Below are positions 36,201 to 44,941 of a stretch of 64,000 nt of DNA, in pieces (position 1 is the first letter of the stretch; the number at the start of each line of letters is the position of its first letter). Origin of the DNA: Akkermansia sp. (GTDB lineage: Bacteria > Verrucomicrobiota > Verrucomicrobiia > Verrucomicrobiales > Akkermansiaceae); the NCBI GenBank assembly GCA_017398765.1, contig JAFQEY010000093.1, forward strand, positions 1 to 64,000. The letters are read 5' to 3'. The notes below the pieces were generated by a model. That model was not told the DNA's origin, did not search any database, and was given only the letters and a program-made list of their open reading frames with translations. The position numbers and the translations under genes are program-made.

Positions 36201-37520
36201 GGCGGAAAACACCTGCGCAACGGCATAGATGTTTCCGATGGAAGACTGGCGGAATTCACCCTTACAGACGGCACTTATCTTAAACTGCATGTCAATCTGC
36301 TGGATGACGAAGCAGTATCCTACATCGAGCAATTCCCGATTAAGGAAAAAGCGCAACCGCATCTTCACAGCTCTCTGTCAGAAGCAGAGGCAGATGCCGT
36401 GCGCCGCAATGTCGCCCTCCGCATCTTCATGCTCGGCAAACGCGGCGGTCCGGAAGAGGCCGATTTCCGCAACCACCTGAGCAAAGAGGGGGTCAGCTTG
36501 CAGGAAAACAATGCTCTGCTGGTATGCTACAAAGATGACAAGGGCGAATGGGAGGAATCCGGGCAAGCTGTTATGCAGATACTGAATCATGCACGGGAAT
36601 TATATGAAACACCCGGTGAAAACAGCTTATCCGGTGGTTTTGCGCTGAACATCTCACGAGCGAACGCTTTCAGGGAAAATCGCCCTGCCATCTTCCTCTA
36701 CCGCTATGGAAACGACGCAAGCAATGACCCGGATTATAAAGCACTTACAGAGGCTATCCGAAAGGGGAATCGCGCGCGGGCAGAACAGCTGCTGAATGCC
36801 CGCCCGGAGCTGGTAAAAGCCCACTCATACTACACCGGCATGAGTGGTGTTATCTCCACCGCTATTCTGAACCGTAAACCGGACATGCTCGAACTGATGC
36901 TGCAACGCGGAGCCAACCCCAACACCCGCACGGCAGACGGTCACACGGTTCTCTTTCAGGCAGCGTTCTCTCCGGAAATGCTCCGCATTCTGCTGAAATA
37001 CGGCGCACGGCCTGATATGCTCTCCCGCGAACTGAACGGAAACTGCATCCACACCCTCTTTGCCGCGCGCAAACACCCGGAAGCCATCAAAGTGCTGCTG
37101 GAGCACGGGGTAGACCCCAATACCCTGAATGAGGAGGGGGAGAATATCCTGCACTCCCTCATCAACAGCAATATGCAGATAGACGGAAATGCCCTGATTC
37201 AGCTTGCCAGAGTCATGGTTCCCGCCGGCTTGGATATCAACGCCACAGATGCTATGGGGCGCAGCCTCCTTTACAAAGTAGCGGAATGCGCCGCTCTCAA
37301 TGCACCCGGTCATGCCTTCGGCAAACCCGAGCAACACGAGTTGATGCTCCGGACGATGAAAGAACTCATCGACCTCGGGGCCGACCCGGAGGAAAGCTCC
37401 GGCGGTTTCCCCCCGCTGCTGGACAGGCTCAAGAATGCCTACACCCCGACCATCAATACCGAACTCTGCCCGGAAGTCGAGCAAATCCTCCGCGAATACC
37501 GCAGGAAACCGCAAAACTGA
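33249..37520 (+). CDS. Giant secreted ankyrin-repeat protein, copy 2
   Basis: A 1423-residue paralogue of the preceding gene with the same order: signal peptide (MKFHTLSLLVLLSILPTSA), a long helical region, SHD1-like block (about 898-955, ARIIST...VELETETGRKFKVEFDDL), a GKRGGPEE block near 1062 and ankyrin repeats from about 1165 to 1350. Shared landmarks include KPYE-EKPQELPHQ, LLHDSSA-YE, TCW-YTWG-DLP, SENGIDVLIDE-GPRFA and IDWKERNNI. It ends after the ankyrin repeats and lacks the C-terminal module of copy 1. The copies are clearly diverged, so the duplication is not recent. It closes the operon and is followed by a hairpin at 37553-37574. Confidence 0.8.
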   Translation: MKFHTLSLLVLLSILPTSAIEEVGKVYGNNNKPISQKNFDTWDFTKAIRALGNPPGPVLQSTYDMLRSTWKMDSYYKRDGRQHYLMLMLMKNGQTTDMNTWMLIRANSIWLNHSCSVDRRLFFTHLIKPYEQEKPQELPHQLKWVESLDYHPVFKTPYLLGIISAQRGIPATLIERVNPFTRTTYLPAEINRLWSDPVAHAPFIMHHGSTFARHTLRFLLHDSSAIYESARHRGLTCWNYTWGRDLPEPIAQGLLLMQKRNAGLLPTREELSSIRKSAEGLPQEMKGFIVRNMLVADPTCMPWKKLDDPGATLAEMPDCSAVRTAQWDDSLLGQTQGIEADLAALDTLTAQEQEQDMLSSLVLFTLAEGARTRKDNDLNREIPTQGHFRVFSSFDVEISENGIDVLIDEKGPRFASKDEEMRRRSHRLNVSLHRCALRLALLERDGKTEELTTYCAALAELLNRHRIWPLLLNEAALRELSPECKVLLLKHCKAGDNILRSMVNIFSGGCATTIYNLAQSVTQRRDEDNKPDPEPELLASFLRDCLIDIFPLLFTPEQLTEMQKRWLELDDRFPKKSITISLFKPGYMNDTLYSPSIEPYRFSGESSRRGYFLISHALKKGDVDTAEKLLSGMTADPKMYRHLGTRLAAALVARAGGDEAAAREHERWGITQAAMQQFSYYIFHCVDAHRLLLEHGFTQVSERLLRLTPDRELNYILPYLAEKLAEQRKFRSAAFTMELLLARFCSYAAPFTGLGTQADLITWRLRADVYHALALLQQGKQQAANTLLNTAVAQLERMPEAAALSAPALLTCADIPADTRRSYRERLLRGAAAHPAALAALQQVPQANLPTVDESDEVAALQKIREPEGVKPLESPYYTWHLQKQGETDEETEQDERTATRVTIDARIISTVYGQQGLAPQVELETETGRKFKVEFDDLQADDLANIIDWKERNNIRTWVYRKTKYTGKPPFDARLDRMVQGKSGGKHLRNGIDVSDGRLAEFTLTDGTYLKLHVNLLDDEAVSYIEQFPIKEKAQPHLHSSLSEAEADAVRRNVALRIFMLGKRGGPEEADFRNHLSKEGVSLQENNALLVCYKDDKGEWEESGQAVMQILNHARELYETPGENSLSGGFALNISRANAFRENRPAIFLYRYGNDASNDPDYKALTEAIRKGNRARAEQLLNARPELVKAHSYYTGMSGVISTAILNRKPDMLELMLQRGANPNTRTADGHTVLFQAAFSPEMLRILLKYGARPDMLSRELNGNCIHTLFAARKHPEAIKVLLEHGVDPNTLNEEGENILHSLINSNMQIDGNALIQLARVMVPAGLDINATDAMGRSLLYKVAECAALNAPGHAFGKPEQHELMLRTMKELIDLGADPEESSGGFPPLLDRLKNAYTPTINTELCPEVEQILREYRRKPQN

Positions 37521-37552
37521 TTCATCGAACTGAGTGATGCCGAATGGCACAT

Positions 37553-37574
37553 GCGGGGCTCAGATGAGCCCCGC
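37553..37574. terminator. Hairpin between the giant gene and ATPase copy 2
   Basis: GCGGGGCTC and GAGCCCCGC arms around AGAT. It sits between two convergent genes and may terminate both, although T-runs are weak. Confidence 0.55.
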
Positions 37575-37606
37575 AGACGGAATGTAATGCTGCTTCTCCG
37601 TGAGGC

Positions 37607-38824
37607 TCATATCATGGATATGGGGTAGGCGTAGTTCCCCCGCCCCAGAGGCAGAATTTCCATGGCCGTGCACAGCACGATACCCGGTTGTACCTGCACT
37701 CCCGGGGCTGTGGGGATGGTGGCGGCACCGCTTAAATCCCCCGGGCGGGGCGAGCTGCTGCGCTTGACCTCCATGGGATAGAGTTTTCCGTTCTGTTCCA
37801 GCAAAAAATCCACTTGTGCACCGTTGCTGTTGCGGTAGTAGGTGAGATTGGCGCGAATCCCTCTGTTGGTGAAGCTGCGGCGCAGCTGCCCGTATACCCA
37901 TGTTTCCAGTACCGGGCCGGCCATGGCTCCCTGTTGCAATACTCTGGCGCTGTGCCAGCCTCCCAGCCACGCGCATAAACCTGTATCATTAAAATACAGC
38001 TTGGGGCTCTTTGTCAGTCGCTTGCTTGTATTGACGTAGTATGGCTGCAGAATGTCTACCACTCCCGATGTTTCGAGTACGGAAAGCCATTTCTTAACCG
38101 TATTGGGCGACACGTCGGCATCTTTGGCCATGTCGGCATATACCACCTGTTGAGCCGTACGTGCTGCCGCTGATCGGATGAAACGCATGAAGGCGTGGGT
38201 GTCACCTACCTGTGTGAGTGCCCGTACATCCCTTGCAATGTATGTGTTCAGGTAAGCGCTGAAATAATCTTCCGGCGTGGTGCCTGCGTATTTGAACATG
38301 CGGGGATAACCGCCTTTCCAGATGCGGTCATATAGTGCGCTGATATCACACACGGGTGCTCCGAGGCGAGTCTTGAATGATTCCGGCTCGAAGGGTTCGG
38401 CAGAGCTCCCCTTGCCGTTGACCTCGCTCTGTGAAAGGGTATACAACTCCACTAAGCCGACTCTGCCCGCCAGACTCTCCGAAACTCCCTGCATGAGATG
38501 GAATCTCTGAGAGCCGGTAAGCCAATACTGCCCCGGTTCGCCGGTGATATCCACCTTCATCTTGATGGCGCGCAGCAACCGTGGTTCATATTGCACTTCA
38601 TCGATGCACAGGGGACTTCCCATTTCCTCCAGAAAGCCGACCGGGTCTTCTTTGGCCCGCAGCAGCATGAGTTCGTTATCCAGGGTCACATAATGCATTC
38701 CCTCCGGCAACAATTGTCGGAGCAGGGTGGACTTGCCGACTTGACGTGCCCCCGTCACCAGAACACAGGGGAACACGCGATGTAATTCCATTACCTTTGC
38801 GGCCATCGTACGCTCTATTTCCAT
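37607..38824 (-). CDS. AAA-family ATPase with DUF4143 domain (copy 2)
   Basis: A 405-residue paralogue of the ATPase at 4470-5702. Walker A is GARQVGKST, Walker B CIDEVQY, then TGSQRFHLM and ESLAGR. The C-terminal nuclease-like motif reads AQVDFLLEQNGKLYPMEVK. The start at 38824 has a good ribosome site (GAGAGGAG, about 7 nt upstream) and aligns with copy 1. Unlike copy 1 it is not flanked by the 43-bp palindromes. The two differ through much of the length. Many DUF4143 ATPases occur in multiple copies per genome in anaerobes; function unresolved. Confidence 0.8.
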   Translation of the reverse strand: MEIERTMAAKVMELHRVFPCVLVTGARQVGKSTLLRQLLPEGMHYVTLDNELMLLRAKEDPVGFLEEMGSPLCIDEVQYEPRLLRAIKMKVDITGEPGQYWLTGSQRFHLMQGVSESLAGRVGLVELYTLSQSEVNGKGSSAEPFEPESFKTRLGAPVCDISALYDRIWKGGYPRMFKYAGTTPEDYFSAYLNTYIARDVRALTQVGDTHAFMRFIRSAAARTAQQVVYADMAKDADVSPNTVKKWLSVLETSGVVDILQPYYVNTSKRLTKSPKLYFNDTGLCAWLGGWHSARVLQQGAMAGPVLETWVYGQLRRSFTNRGIRANLTYYRNSNGAQVDFLLEQNGKLYPMEVKRSSSPRPGDLSGAATIPTAPGVQVQPGIVLCTAMEILPLGRGNYAYPISMI

Positions 38825-38887
38825 GGGGTATCTCCTCTCGCCCGCATTTTGCGGTATTTGCTGTCGATTGTCAAGGGAAGAAATAAG

Positions 38888-38944
38888 AAAAACCATGCAA
38901 TTCTGCAATGAGACTGCGAATTTACATGGTTTTTTGCTTGTGGG
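38888..38944. terminator. Bidirectional terminator
   Basis: AAAAACCATG (38888-38897) and CATGGTTTTT (38935-38944) arms with further partial pairing inside. It lies 6 bp after the minus-strand stop at 38951. Confidence 0.65.
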
Positions 38945-38950
38945 GGGTAT

Positions 38951-39202
38951 TTATGCTCCGCAGATGCGTTCGCCCAGGGGGCGCAGGGCAGCCATCAGGA
39001 TGAGAGTCGGCAGGAAGGAGAGCAGGGTAATAATCAGGCATACCCAAGCACCTGTGGAGGGCCATATACTGAGGGTAACCCAAAGCCCGAACATAAAGAT
39101 GCCGAACGGGCCGCTACCGTACCACATCAGCCTCTGCCGCAGGCTCGCGAAACGGAAGCTGCGGAAGAGCAGCAGCGTGGCCGGCGGCAGAATCGTCAGC
39201 AT
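38951..39202 (-). CDS. Small membrane protein of unknown function
   Basis: An 83-residue protein with two strongly hydrophobic segments (about residues 25-45 and 50-72). It starts within the last codons of the upstream gene (ATGCTGA overlap), which supports real coupled translation. No family recognised. Confidence 0.55.
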   Translation of the reverse strand: MLTILPPATLLLFRSFRFASLRQRLMWYGSGPFGIFMFGLWVTLSIWPSTGAWVCLIITLLSFLPTLILMAALRPLGERICGA

Positions 39203-39756
39203 ACAGAGCCAACAGAGCGGAGAAATAATGAGGGATATATTTCAGCTCGCGTCAGAGTGGGGTGCAAATGTCTGAAACGCGGCAGCAGGACGTAACTGCT
39301 GTGCGGTGGGGCATCACTGAGCTGCATGTACAGCAGCGTTTTGCCTTGCGTCGTCTCGGCAATCAGCATGTCCTGAATGGAGTATCCGCTTTCGGAATTG
39401 CCGCGCAGCATGGTCAGCGGCTTCTCCGGGAAGAAGACGCGCAGCAATTCCTGACCGGGGAGCACGCGATTCAGGAGTTCTCTTTGTTCGGGTGTCGGCT
39501 CCGCAGGGCTGCAAGCGAAAGCTTCTGCGGTGGAGTCAATCCATTCTGCCGAGGTTTCGAGGGTAAAGATAAATCGCTGAAAATTCAACCACCGGCAAGC
39601 GGGAACGGACGGAGCGGGCCCCAGCCAGGGGGATAACTCTGCCCACCGTTGCATGGGTGACAGAGTCTTGTCCACATGAAGCGGTACACCCCATGCCCCC
39701 GTCAGCAACAGAGCCACTAACAGCAGATACCAAGGTAAGTAGTGCAGCCGCAGCAT
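39196..39756 (-). CDS. Hypothetical protein with N-terminal membrane anchor or signal
   Basis: A 186-residue protein. One hydrophobic segment (YLPWYLLLVALLLTGAWG, about residues 6-23) acts as signal or anchor; the rest is soluble (PTPEQRELLNRVLPGQELLRVFFPE). No family recognised. It overlaps the 83-residue membrane protein by 7 nt, and the pair ends at a terminator, so they are a two-gene operon. Confidence 0.55.
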   Translation of the reverse strand: MLRLHYLPWYLLLVALLLTGAWGVPLHVDKTLSPMQRWAELSPWLGPAPSVPACRWLNFQRFIFTLETSAEWIDSTAEAFACSPAEPTPEQRELLNRVLPGQELLRVFFPEKPLTMLRGNSESGYSIQDMLIAETTQGKTLLYMQLSDAPPHSSYVLLPRFRHLHPTLTRAEIYPSLFLRSVGSVC

Positions 39757-39850
39757 GGCTCAACGCTGAAACTCACCAAATAAAAAATGTTGAGATTTAC
39801 GATTTGGTAAGTTACGGATTCAACACTCGCTGCGCTTCGCGCAAATTTAA

Positions 39851-39878
39851 AATTCGTCACTCGTAATTCGTCACTCGT
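39851..39878. repeat. Tandem 14-bp repeat
   Basis: Two perfect adjacent copies of AATTCGTCACTCGT in the AT-rich gap between the efflux operon and the 39.8-kb pair. Role unknown. Confidence 0.85.
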
Positions 39879-39882
39879 CATT

Positions 39883-41256
39883 TCATTTCTCCCAGCCGCC
39901 GCCGAGGGCGGTGCAGAGGCGTGCCAGCGTCATGCGAATCTGCTGGCGGGTGGTGATGAGGTTCAGCTCCGCTGCCAGCCAGGCGCGTTCAGAGGCAGCC
40001 ACGTTCAGGAACTCACCCTCGCCGGCGTTGTAACGCTCCAGCGAGAGCTGGGCGGCTTCCTTGTTCGCCGCGCAGGAGGCCGCATACTGCGGCAGCTGGT
40101 TGGTGAGCCGGGCGTAGTCGATGAGGCATTCCTCCACCTCGGCAAAGGCTGCCAGCACAGTCTTGCGGTAGCTCTGCATGGCAGATTTCTGCTGGATTTC
40201 CGCCTGTTTCACGCTTTCGTTGAGCGAGACGCGGTTGAGCAGGGTCTGGCTGGCAGAGGCTCCCAGGCTCCAGGTGGTGTTCTGGAAGAAGTTGGCAAAA
40301 TCCGAACCGGCAGAGGATGAGGTGCTGCCGGTGAGCGACAGTCTCGGGAAGAGGTTGGCCACGTTCACGCCGATGTTGGCCGTGGCGGCGTGCAGGTCAC
40401 GCTCCGCGCGGATGATGTCCGGGCGGCGGCGCAGTAAATCTGAGGGCAGCCCGGTGGGGACACGCGGGATGAGGTTGTACACGGAGGCACCCGGCATTTG
40501 CAGGCTCACATTGTTCACCGTGGTGCCCAGATAGGTGGCCAGCGTGTTCTCACACTTGCGGATGTTGGCTTCCAGCGCAGGAATCTGGGCGCGGGTGGAG
40601 GCGATGGTGGCGCGAGCCTCTGCTAAATCCAGCGAACTTTCCATGCCGACACCGTGGCGTTTAGCGGTGATTTGGTAGGTGCGCTCCTGGTACTCCAGCT
40701 GTTCGCGGGCAATACGCAGGCTTTCCCGCGCGGATATCCACTCAAAATAAGCACTTGCTATGCCGGAGGCCAATGCTGCGCGGGTGGCGGCTGCTGCGGC
40801 CTTGACTGAGCCCACGTTGGCGAAGGCTGCTTCTACCTGGCGGCGGGTGCCGCCCCAGATATCCGGTGTCCAGGAGGCGGAGAGTCCGCCGCTCCAGCGA
40901 CCATGGGAGAGGGAGGTGTTGAAGCTGCCGGTGTTGGTGCCGCCCATGTTGACGCCCACGCCGGGGAAGAGGCCGGACTGCGTGGAGCGCAGGGCAGACT
41001 CTGCCTTGCTGATGGAGAGGGCGGCCGTTATCATATCCGGGTTGGCGACGAAGGCGGTCTCTATGAGTGCGGAGAGCTGCGTATCACCGAAGCTCTGCCA
41101 CCAGCGGGTGAGGGTGTAGGCATCTGTGCCGGGAGGCAGGGCGTTTACCCAGGTTTCCGGCAGAGCAGTGTCCTGCGGGCCGAGGTAATCCGGCCCCAGC
41201 AGGCAGGAGCTCAGCAGCAGGGCACTCAGAGAAAGTGTGGTCAACGTGCGTTTCAT
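39883..41256 (-). CDS. Outer-membrane efflux lipoprotein (TolC/NodT family)
   Basis: A 457-residue outer-membrane channel. A lipobox (LLLSSC, Cys18) is followed by the two repeated OEP domains, with DRWRSGG-like GRWSGGLSASWTPDIWGGTRRQV and LPSDLLRRRPDIIRAERDLHAATANIGV, which are landmarks of the NodT/OprM group. It forms the exit duct for the MacA/MacB proteins encoded just upstream. The gap to the permease is 23 bp, so it is the last gene of the export operon. Confidence 0.88.
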   Translation of the reverse strand: MKRTLTTLSLSALLLSSCLLGPDYLGPQDTALPETWVNALPPGTDAYTLTRWWQSFGDTQLSALIETAFVANPDMITAALSISKAESALRSTQSGLFPGVGVNMGGTNTGSFNTSLSHGRWSGGLSASWTPDIWGGTRRQVEAAFANVGSVKAAAAATRAALASGIASAYFEWISARESLRIAREQLEYQERTYQITAKRHGVGMESSLDLAEARATIASTRAQIPALEANIRKCENTLATYLGTTVNNVSLQMPGASVYNLIPRVPTGLPSDLLRRRPDIIRAERDLHAATANIGVNVANLFPRLSLTGSTSSSAGSDFANFFQNTTWSLGASASQTLLNRVSLNESVKQAEIQQKSAMQSYRKTVLAAFAEVEECLIDYARLTNQLPQYAASCAANKEAAQLSLERYNAGEGEFLNVAASERAWLAAELNLITTRQQIRMTLARLCTALGGGWEK

Positions 41257-41279
41257 GAATGAAATAGAAAAGGTTAAGG

Positions 41280-42650
41280 TTATTCGTGGCGCAGGGCATC
41301 AATGGGATCCATGCGCGAGGCTTTCCAGGCCGGATACCACCCGAAGACAATACCGATGGCGGCGGCCACGGTGACGGCAAGCCCCATGGCGGCAGGAGAG
41401 GTTTCCACCGGCCAGCCGTTCTGTGAACTGACGAACTGGGATGCGCCGTGTCCCACGGCAAGCCCGATGAGCCCGCCGATAAGGCAGAGCAGCACGGATT
41501 CCAGCAGGAATTGGTACATGATATCCCGCGGGCGGGCACCCACGGCCATGCGCAGACCAATCTCGCGGGTACGCTCCGTGACGGAGACCATCATGATGTT
41601 CATGATACCCACGCCGCCCACGACCAGCGAAATCATGGCCACCGCCACGAGCAGACGGCTCATGTTCTCGCTGGTGGAGGTCATCATCTTGCTGAATTGG
41701 GCGCGGTCGCGCATCTCGAAGTCATCCAGCACGCCCGGCTCCAGCATGTGCTGGCGGCGCAACACGGTGGTCATCTCATCCATGGCGGTCTGAGCACTCA
41801 CCCCGTCCTTAATCTGCACCAGCAGTGAATCCACCGTGCGGGTACGCAGCGGGTGCGGGGCATTGGTAAAGGGCTGAAGGTCGCAACCGGGGTAAAAGTT
41901 CACGGCAGAGGTGGAGAAGGTGCTGTTGGCAGAGATGGTCTGAGTGCTGTTGGCAGCCCCACCCTTGGAAATGACAGCAGAGCCGGAAGCACCCATCAGA
42001 CGCGTGCGGATGCTGGTCCAGGGCAGGATGAGGCAGTCATCCTGGTCATTGCCCATGGCATCTGCACCCTTGGTGGCCAGCACGCCGATGATGGTGAACA
42101 CCACGTCCTTGATGCGGACATCCTGCCCCACCGGGCTCTTGTCACCAAAGAATTTTTCCGCGATGGTATTGCCGATGAGGCAGACGCGTGCGGCTTCATC
42201 CACCTGCTTTTTGGTGAAAGCGCGGCCTTTCTGCACCGTCCAGCCCTCAATGTCCAGATAATGCTCATTGCCGCCCTTGATGGAGTTCGGGCTCCAGTTC
42301 TCATTGCCCACAATAATCTGACCGCTGGCGCGGACATAGGGAGAGGCCAGCTTGACCGTGCCGGTGCATTCGCGCATGATGGCATCGGCATCTGTCGGGT
42401 AGAGCGAGGCGCGCCCGCCCATGCCGGAACTGACACCGGAGGTGCTGACGGAAGCCCCGAAGATGTTGATGACGTTCGCGCCCAGCGAGGAAAAAGAGGC
42501 GGCAATCTGCTTCTTGGAGCCCTCACCAATTTCCGAGATGGCTACCACGGCGGCAATACCGATGACGATACCCAGCACGGTGAGAGCCGCGCGCATGGGG
42601 TTGCGCACCAGTGCCCGAAGGCAGGTGATGAAGAGGGTGGTAAACTTCAT
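41280..42650 (-). CDS. MacB-type ABC transporter permease
   Basis: A 456-residue membrane protein. One N-terminal transmembrane helix (about residues 20-45) is followed by a large periplasmic MacB_PCD domain (about 50-320) and an FtsX domain with three helices at the C-terminus. MISLVVGGVGIMNIMMVSVTERTREIGLRMAVGA is diagnostic. In E. coli MacB the ATPase is fused to this permease; here it is a separate gene overlapping by 4 nt. It works as a mechanotransmitter, moving periplasmic substrates (macrolides, peptides, lipids) through the tripartite pump; the substrate is unknown. Confidence 0.9.
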   Translation of the reverse strand: MKFTTLFITCLRALVRNPMRAALTVLGIVIGIAAVVAISEIGEGSKKQIAASFSSLGANVINIFGASVSTSGVSSGMGGRASLYPTDADAIMRECTGTVKLASPYVRASGQIIVGNENWSPNSIKGGNEHYLDIEGWTVQKGRAFTKKQVDEAARVCLIGNTIAEKFFGDKSPVGQDVRIKDVVFTIIGVLATKGADAMGNDQDDCLILPWTSIRTRLMGASGSAVISKGGAANSTQTISANSTFSTSAVNFYPGCDLQPFTNAPHPLRTRTVDSLLVQIKDGVSAQTAMDEMTTVLRRQHMLEPGVLDDFEMRDRAQFSKMMTSTSENMSRLLVAVAMISLVVGGVGIMNIMMVSVTERTREIGLRMAVGARPRDIMYQFLLESVLLCLIGGLIGLAVGHGASQFVSSQNGWPVETSPAAMGLAVTVAAAIGIVFGWYPAWKASRMDPIDALRHE

Positions 42651-43354
42651 TTGCTGAGCGTGGCTGAGAGTTCATCCGATACGCCGTCCAAAATGAGGCC
42701 GTCGCACATGTTGATGGCGCGGTCGGTAAAAGCGGCGGTCTTGCGGTCGTGGGTCACGATGATGATGGTGATACCTTTCTGTCGGTTGAGGTCGCGGAAC
42801 ATGTTCATGACCTCCACGGAGGTGGTGGAATCCAGATTGCCGGTGGGCTCGTCTGCCAGCAGGATACCGGGGTTGTTGATGAGTGAGCGGGCGATGGCCA
42901 CGCGCTGCTGCTGACCGCCGGAAAGCTGTGCCGGGGTGTGGTGCATGCGCTCCTCCAACCCCACCATGCGGATGAGCTCCAGCGCGCGCTGGCGGATTTC
43001 CGCCGTCGGCAGAGCGGGGTGGTGGTAGTAGGCGGGCATCATCACATTCTCCAGTGCAGAGGTGCGCGCCAGCAGGTTGAAGTTCTGGAACACGAAGCCG
43101 ATACGCTGGTTGCGCAGGCGGGCGCGCTGGTCGGCATTCAGCCCGGCCACGTTCTTGCCGTCTATCCAGAACTCGCCGCCACTGGGGCGATCCAGACAGC
43201 CCAGAATATTCATGAGCGTGGATTTGCCGGAACCGGAGGCCCCCGTGAGCGAGACGAACTCTCCGTCTTCAATGCGCAGGGAGATACCCTTGAGCACCGG
43301 CAGGTCAATCTCGCCCAGGTGGTAAACCTTGGTGATGTTTTTCAGTTCAATCAC
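42647..43354 (-). CDS. MacB-type ABC transporter ATP-binding protein
   Basis: A 235-residue LolD/MacB-group ATPase. Walker A is GASGSGKST, the signature LSGGQQQRVAIARSL and Walker B ILLADEPTGNLD. It powers the permease encoded by the overlapping downstream gene. The adaptor gene ends 29 bp upstream. Confidence 0.93.
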   Translation of the reverse strand: MIELKNITKVYHLGEIDLPVLKGISLRIEDGEFVSLTGASGSGKSTLMNILGCLDRPSGGEFWIDGKNVAGLNADQRARLRNQRIGFVFQNFNLLARTSALENVMMPAYYHHPALPTAEIRQRALELIRMVGLEERMHHTPAQLSGGQQQRVAIARSLINNPGILLADEPTGNLDSTTSVEVMNMFRDLNRQKGITIIIVTHDRKTAAFTDRAINMCDGLILDGVSDELSATLSK

Positions 43355-43383
43355 GGTAGGAAAAACGGGATGAAAAGGGAAAC

Positions 43384-44853
43384 TTACATGGGAGGACCGC
43401 CGCGATGTCCGGCGTTCTGATTCTGCCCGGGCTTGGCTTCCACACCGCCGGCAGAGCGTTGACGACGCTCCGGGCGTTTGAAGGCAAAGGGATTATTGGA
43501 GCCGCCCGGTGCCGCCTCATCATCTGAGGAAACAGCCAGAACGCCGGTGACCAGTTCCATGCCCGGGTCAAGGGTTTCCCCCTCAGCCGGCACAACAATG
43601 GTGCGGGTGCCGTCCGTATCCAGCTTACGCACCCGGACAGGAGCCACAGTCTTATCCCCCACCTTGCGCCAGACAATGGCACGCTCACCCTGCTCTGCCT
43701 GTTCGGCAGGGGCGGCGGCTTCATCCTCTGCCGCTACCTGCACGGGCGGCGGTTTCGGGCGGGACTTGCGGTGCTTCTCGTCAATCATGTCAGGCAAGGG
43801 ACGGAAATCGAACACAGCATCCGGCACCATGAGGGCATCTTTCACCTCCTTGACGATGAAGTTGGCATTGGCACTCATGTAGGGCAGCAGTTTGCGGTCG
43901 GGGTTCTCAATATCCACCTCCACAATGTAGGTCACCACGTTGGAGCTCATGGTGGCGTTCGGGCGAATCTTGTTCACCACGCCGGTGAAGTTCTCATTCG
44001 GCAGGGCATCCACCGTGTAGCGCACCTCTTGCCCGGGCTTCACCTTGGCAATATCCGCTTCATTCACGCTGGCCCAAATCTGCATTTTGGAGAGGTCACG
44101 CGCCACGAGAAAGAGGGTGGTGGCGTTCATACTGCTCACCACGGTCTGACCCACATTCACCTGGCGCACTACGATGGTGCCGTCCACCGGGGTGGTGATA
44201 CGGGTGTAATCTCGGTTGCGGAGCTCGCTTTCCAGCTGAGCCTGAGCGCTCTGCAACTGTGCGGCAGCACTCGCCTGCTGAGCGGTGGCCGTCTGCAGCT
44301 GGGCCTCTGCGCTTTCCAGAGAAGCGGCGGCGGTTTCCGCTGCGTTCACATACTGGTCATAGCTCATCTGGGAGAGGGCATCACCCACGCCCAGCTTTTT
44401 GGCGCGGTCCAAATCGCGGTCGGCCTTGTTTTTATTAGCCTTTGCCTGGGAGATAGAGGCCTTGGCCTGGGCGAGCCCGGCCTCTGCAGAAAGAATCTGG
44501 GCGCGAGCCTGAGCCACGCTGGCTTCAGCGCGTTTGATATCCAGCTCCACGATGGTGTCATCGATACGTGCCAGCAGCTGACCGGCCTTGACCTCGCTGC
44601 CGTAGTCCACGCGGTTGCCGTTGGCATCGGTACCGAATTCCTTGATTTCGCCCGTCACCTGGGCACCCACGTCTACCAGTTCCTCCGGTTCGAGCGTACC
44701 GGTGGCCTGCACTTTGCTCACAAAGTCACCCTTGGTAACTCTGTCCGTCTTGAAACGGAAATCCTGCTGCACCTTATCGCCCAGGCTGAGCCAGACTGCT
44801 ACACCGCCGCCGACTACCAAGGCTGCTGCACCCCATTTATAAATTGCTTTCAC
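43384..44853 (-). CDS. MacA-type periplasmic adaptor (HlyD family)
   Basis: A 489-residue membrane-fusion protein. An N-terminal anchor or signal (WGAAALVVGGGVAVWLSL) is followed by a split barrel-sandwich (lipoyl) domain, a long Ala/Gln-rich coiled-coil hairpin (about residues 95-220) and a beta-barrel domain (VPVDGTIVVRQVNVGQTV). The C-terminal 130 residues contain a Pro/Glu-rich insert (about 350-385) that is longer than in E. coli MacA. The start codon is GTG at 44853. It is the first gene of the order adaptor, ATPase, permease, outer-membrane duct. Confidence 0.87.
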   Translation of the reverse strand: MKAIYKWGAAALVVGGGVAVWLSLGDKVQQDFRFKTDRVTKGDFVSKVQATGTLEPEELVDVGAQVTGEIKEFGTDANGNRVDYGSEVKAGQLLARIDDTIVELDIKRAEASVAQARAQILSAEAGLAQAKASISQAKANKNKADRDLDRAKKLGVGDALSQMSYDQYVNAAETAAASLESAEAQLQTATAQQASAAAQLQSAQAQLESELRNRDYTRITTPVDGTIVVRQVNVGQTVVSSMNATTLFLVARDLSKMQIWASVNEADIAKVKPGQEVRYTVDALPNENFTGVVNKIRPNATMSSNVVTYIVEVDIENPDRKLLPYMSANANFIVKEVKDALMVPDAVFDFRPLPDMIDEKHRKSRPKPPPVQVAAEDEAAAPAEQAEQGERAIVWRKVGDKTVAPVRVRKLDTDGTRTIVVPAEGETLDPGMELVTGVLAVSSDDEAAPGGSNNPFAFKRPERRQRSAGGVEAKPGQNQNAGHRGGPPM

Positions 44854-44941
44854 GTGAATGATTCGGTTAAATTAAACTTATCCCGGTATGAATAACGCAG
44901 ACACAGCGTCAGCATCTACACCACCGACAGATTTTTTTTAT

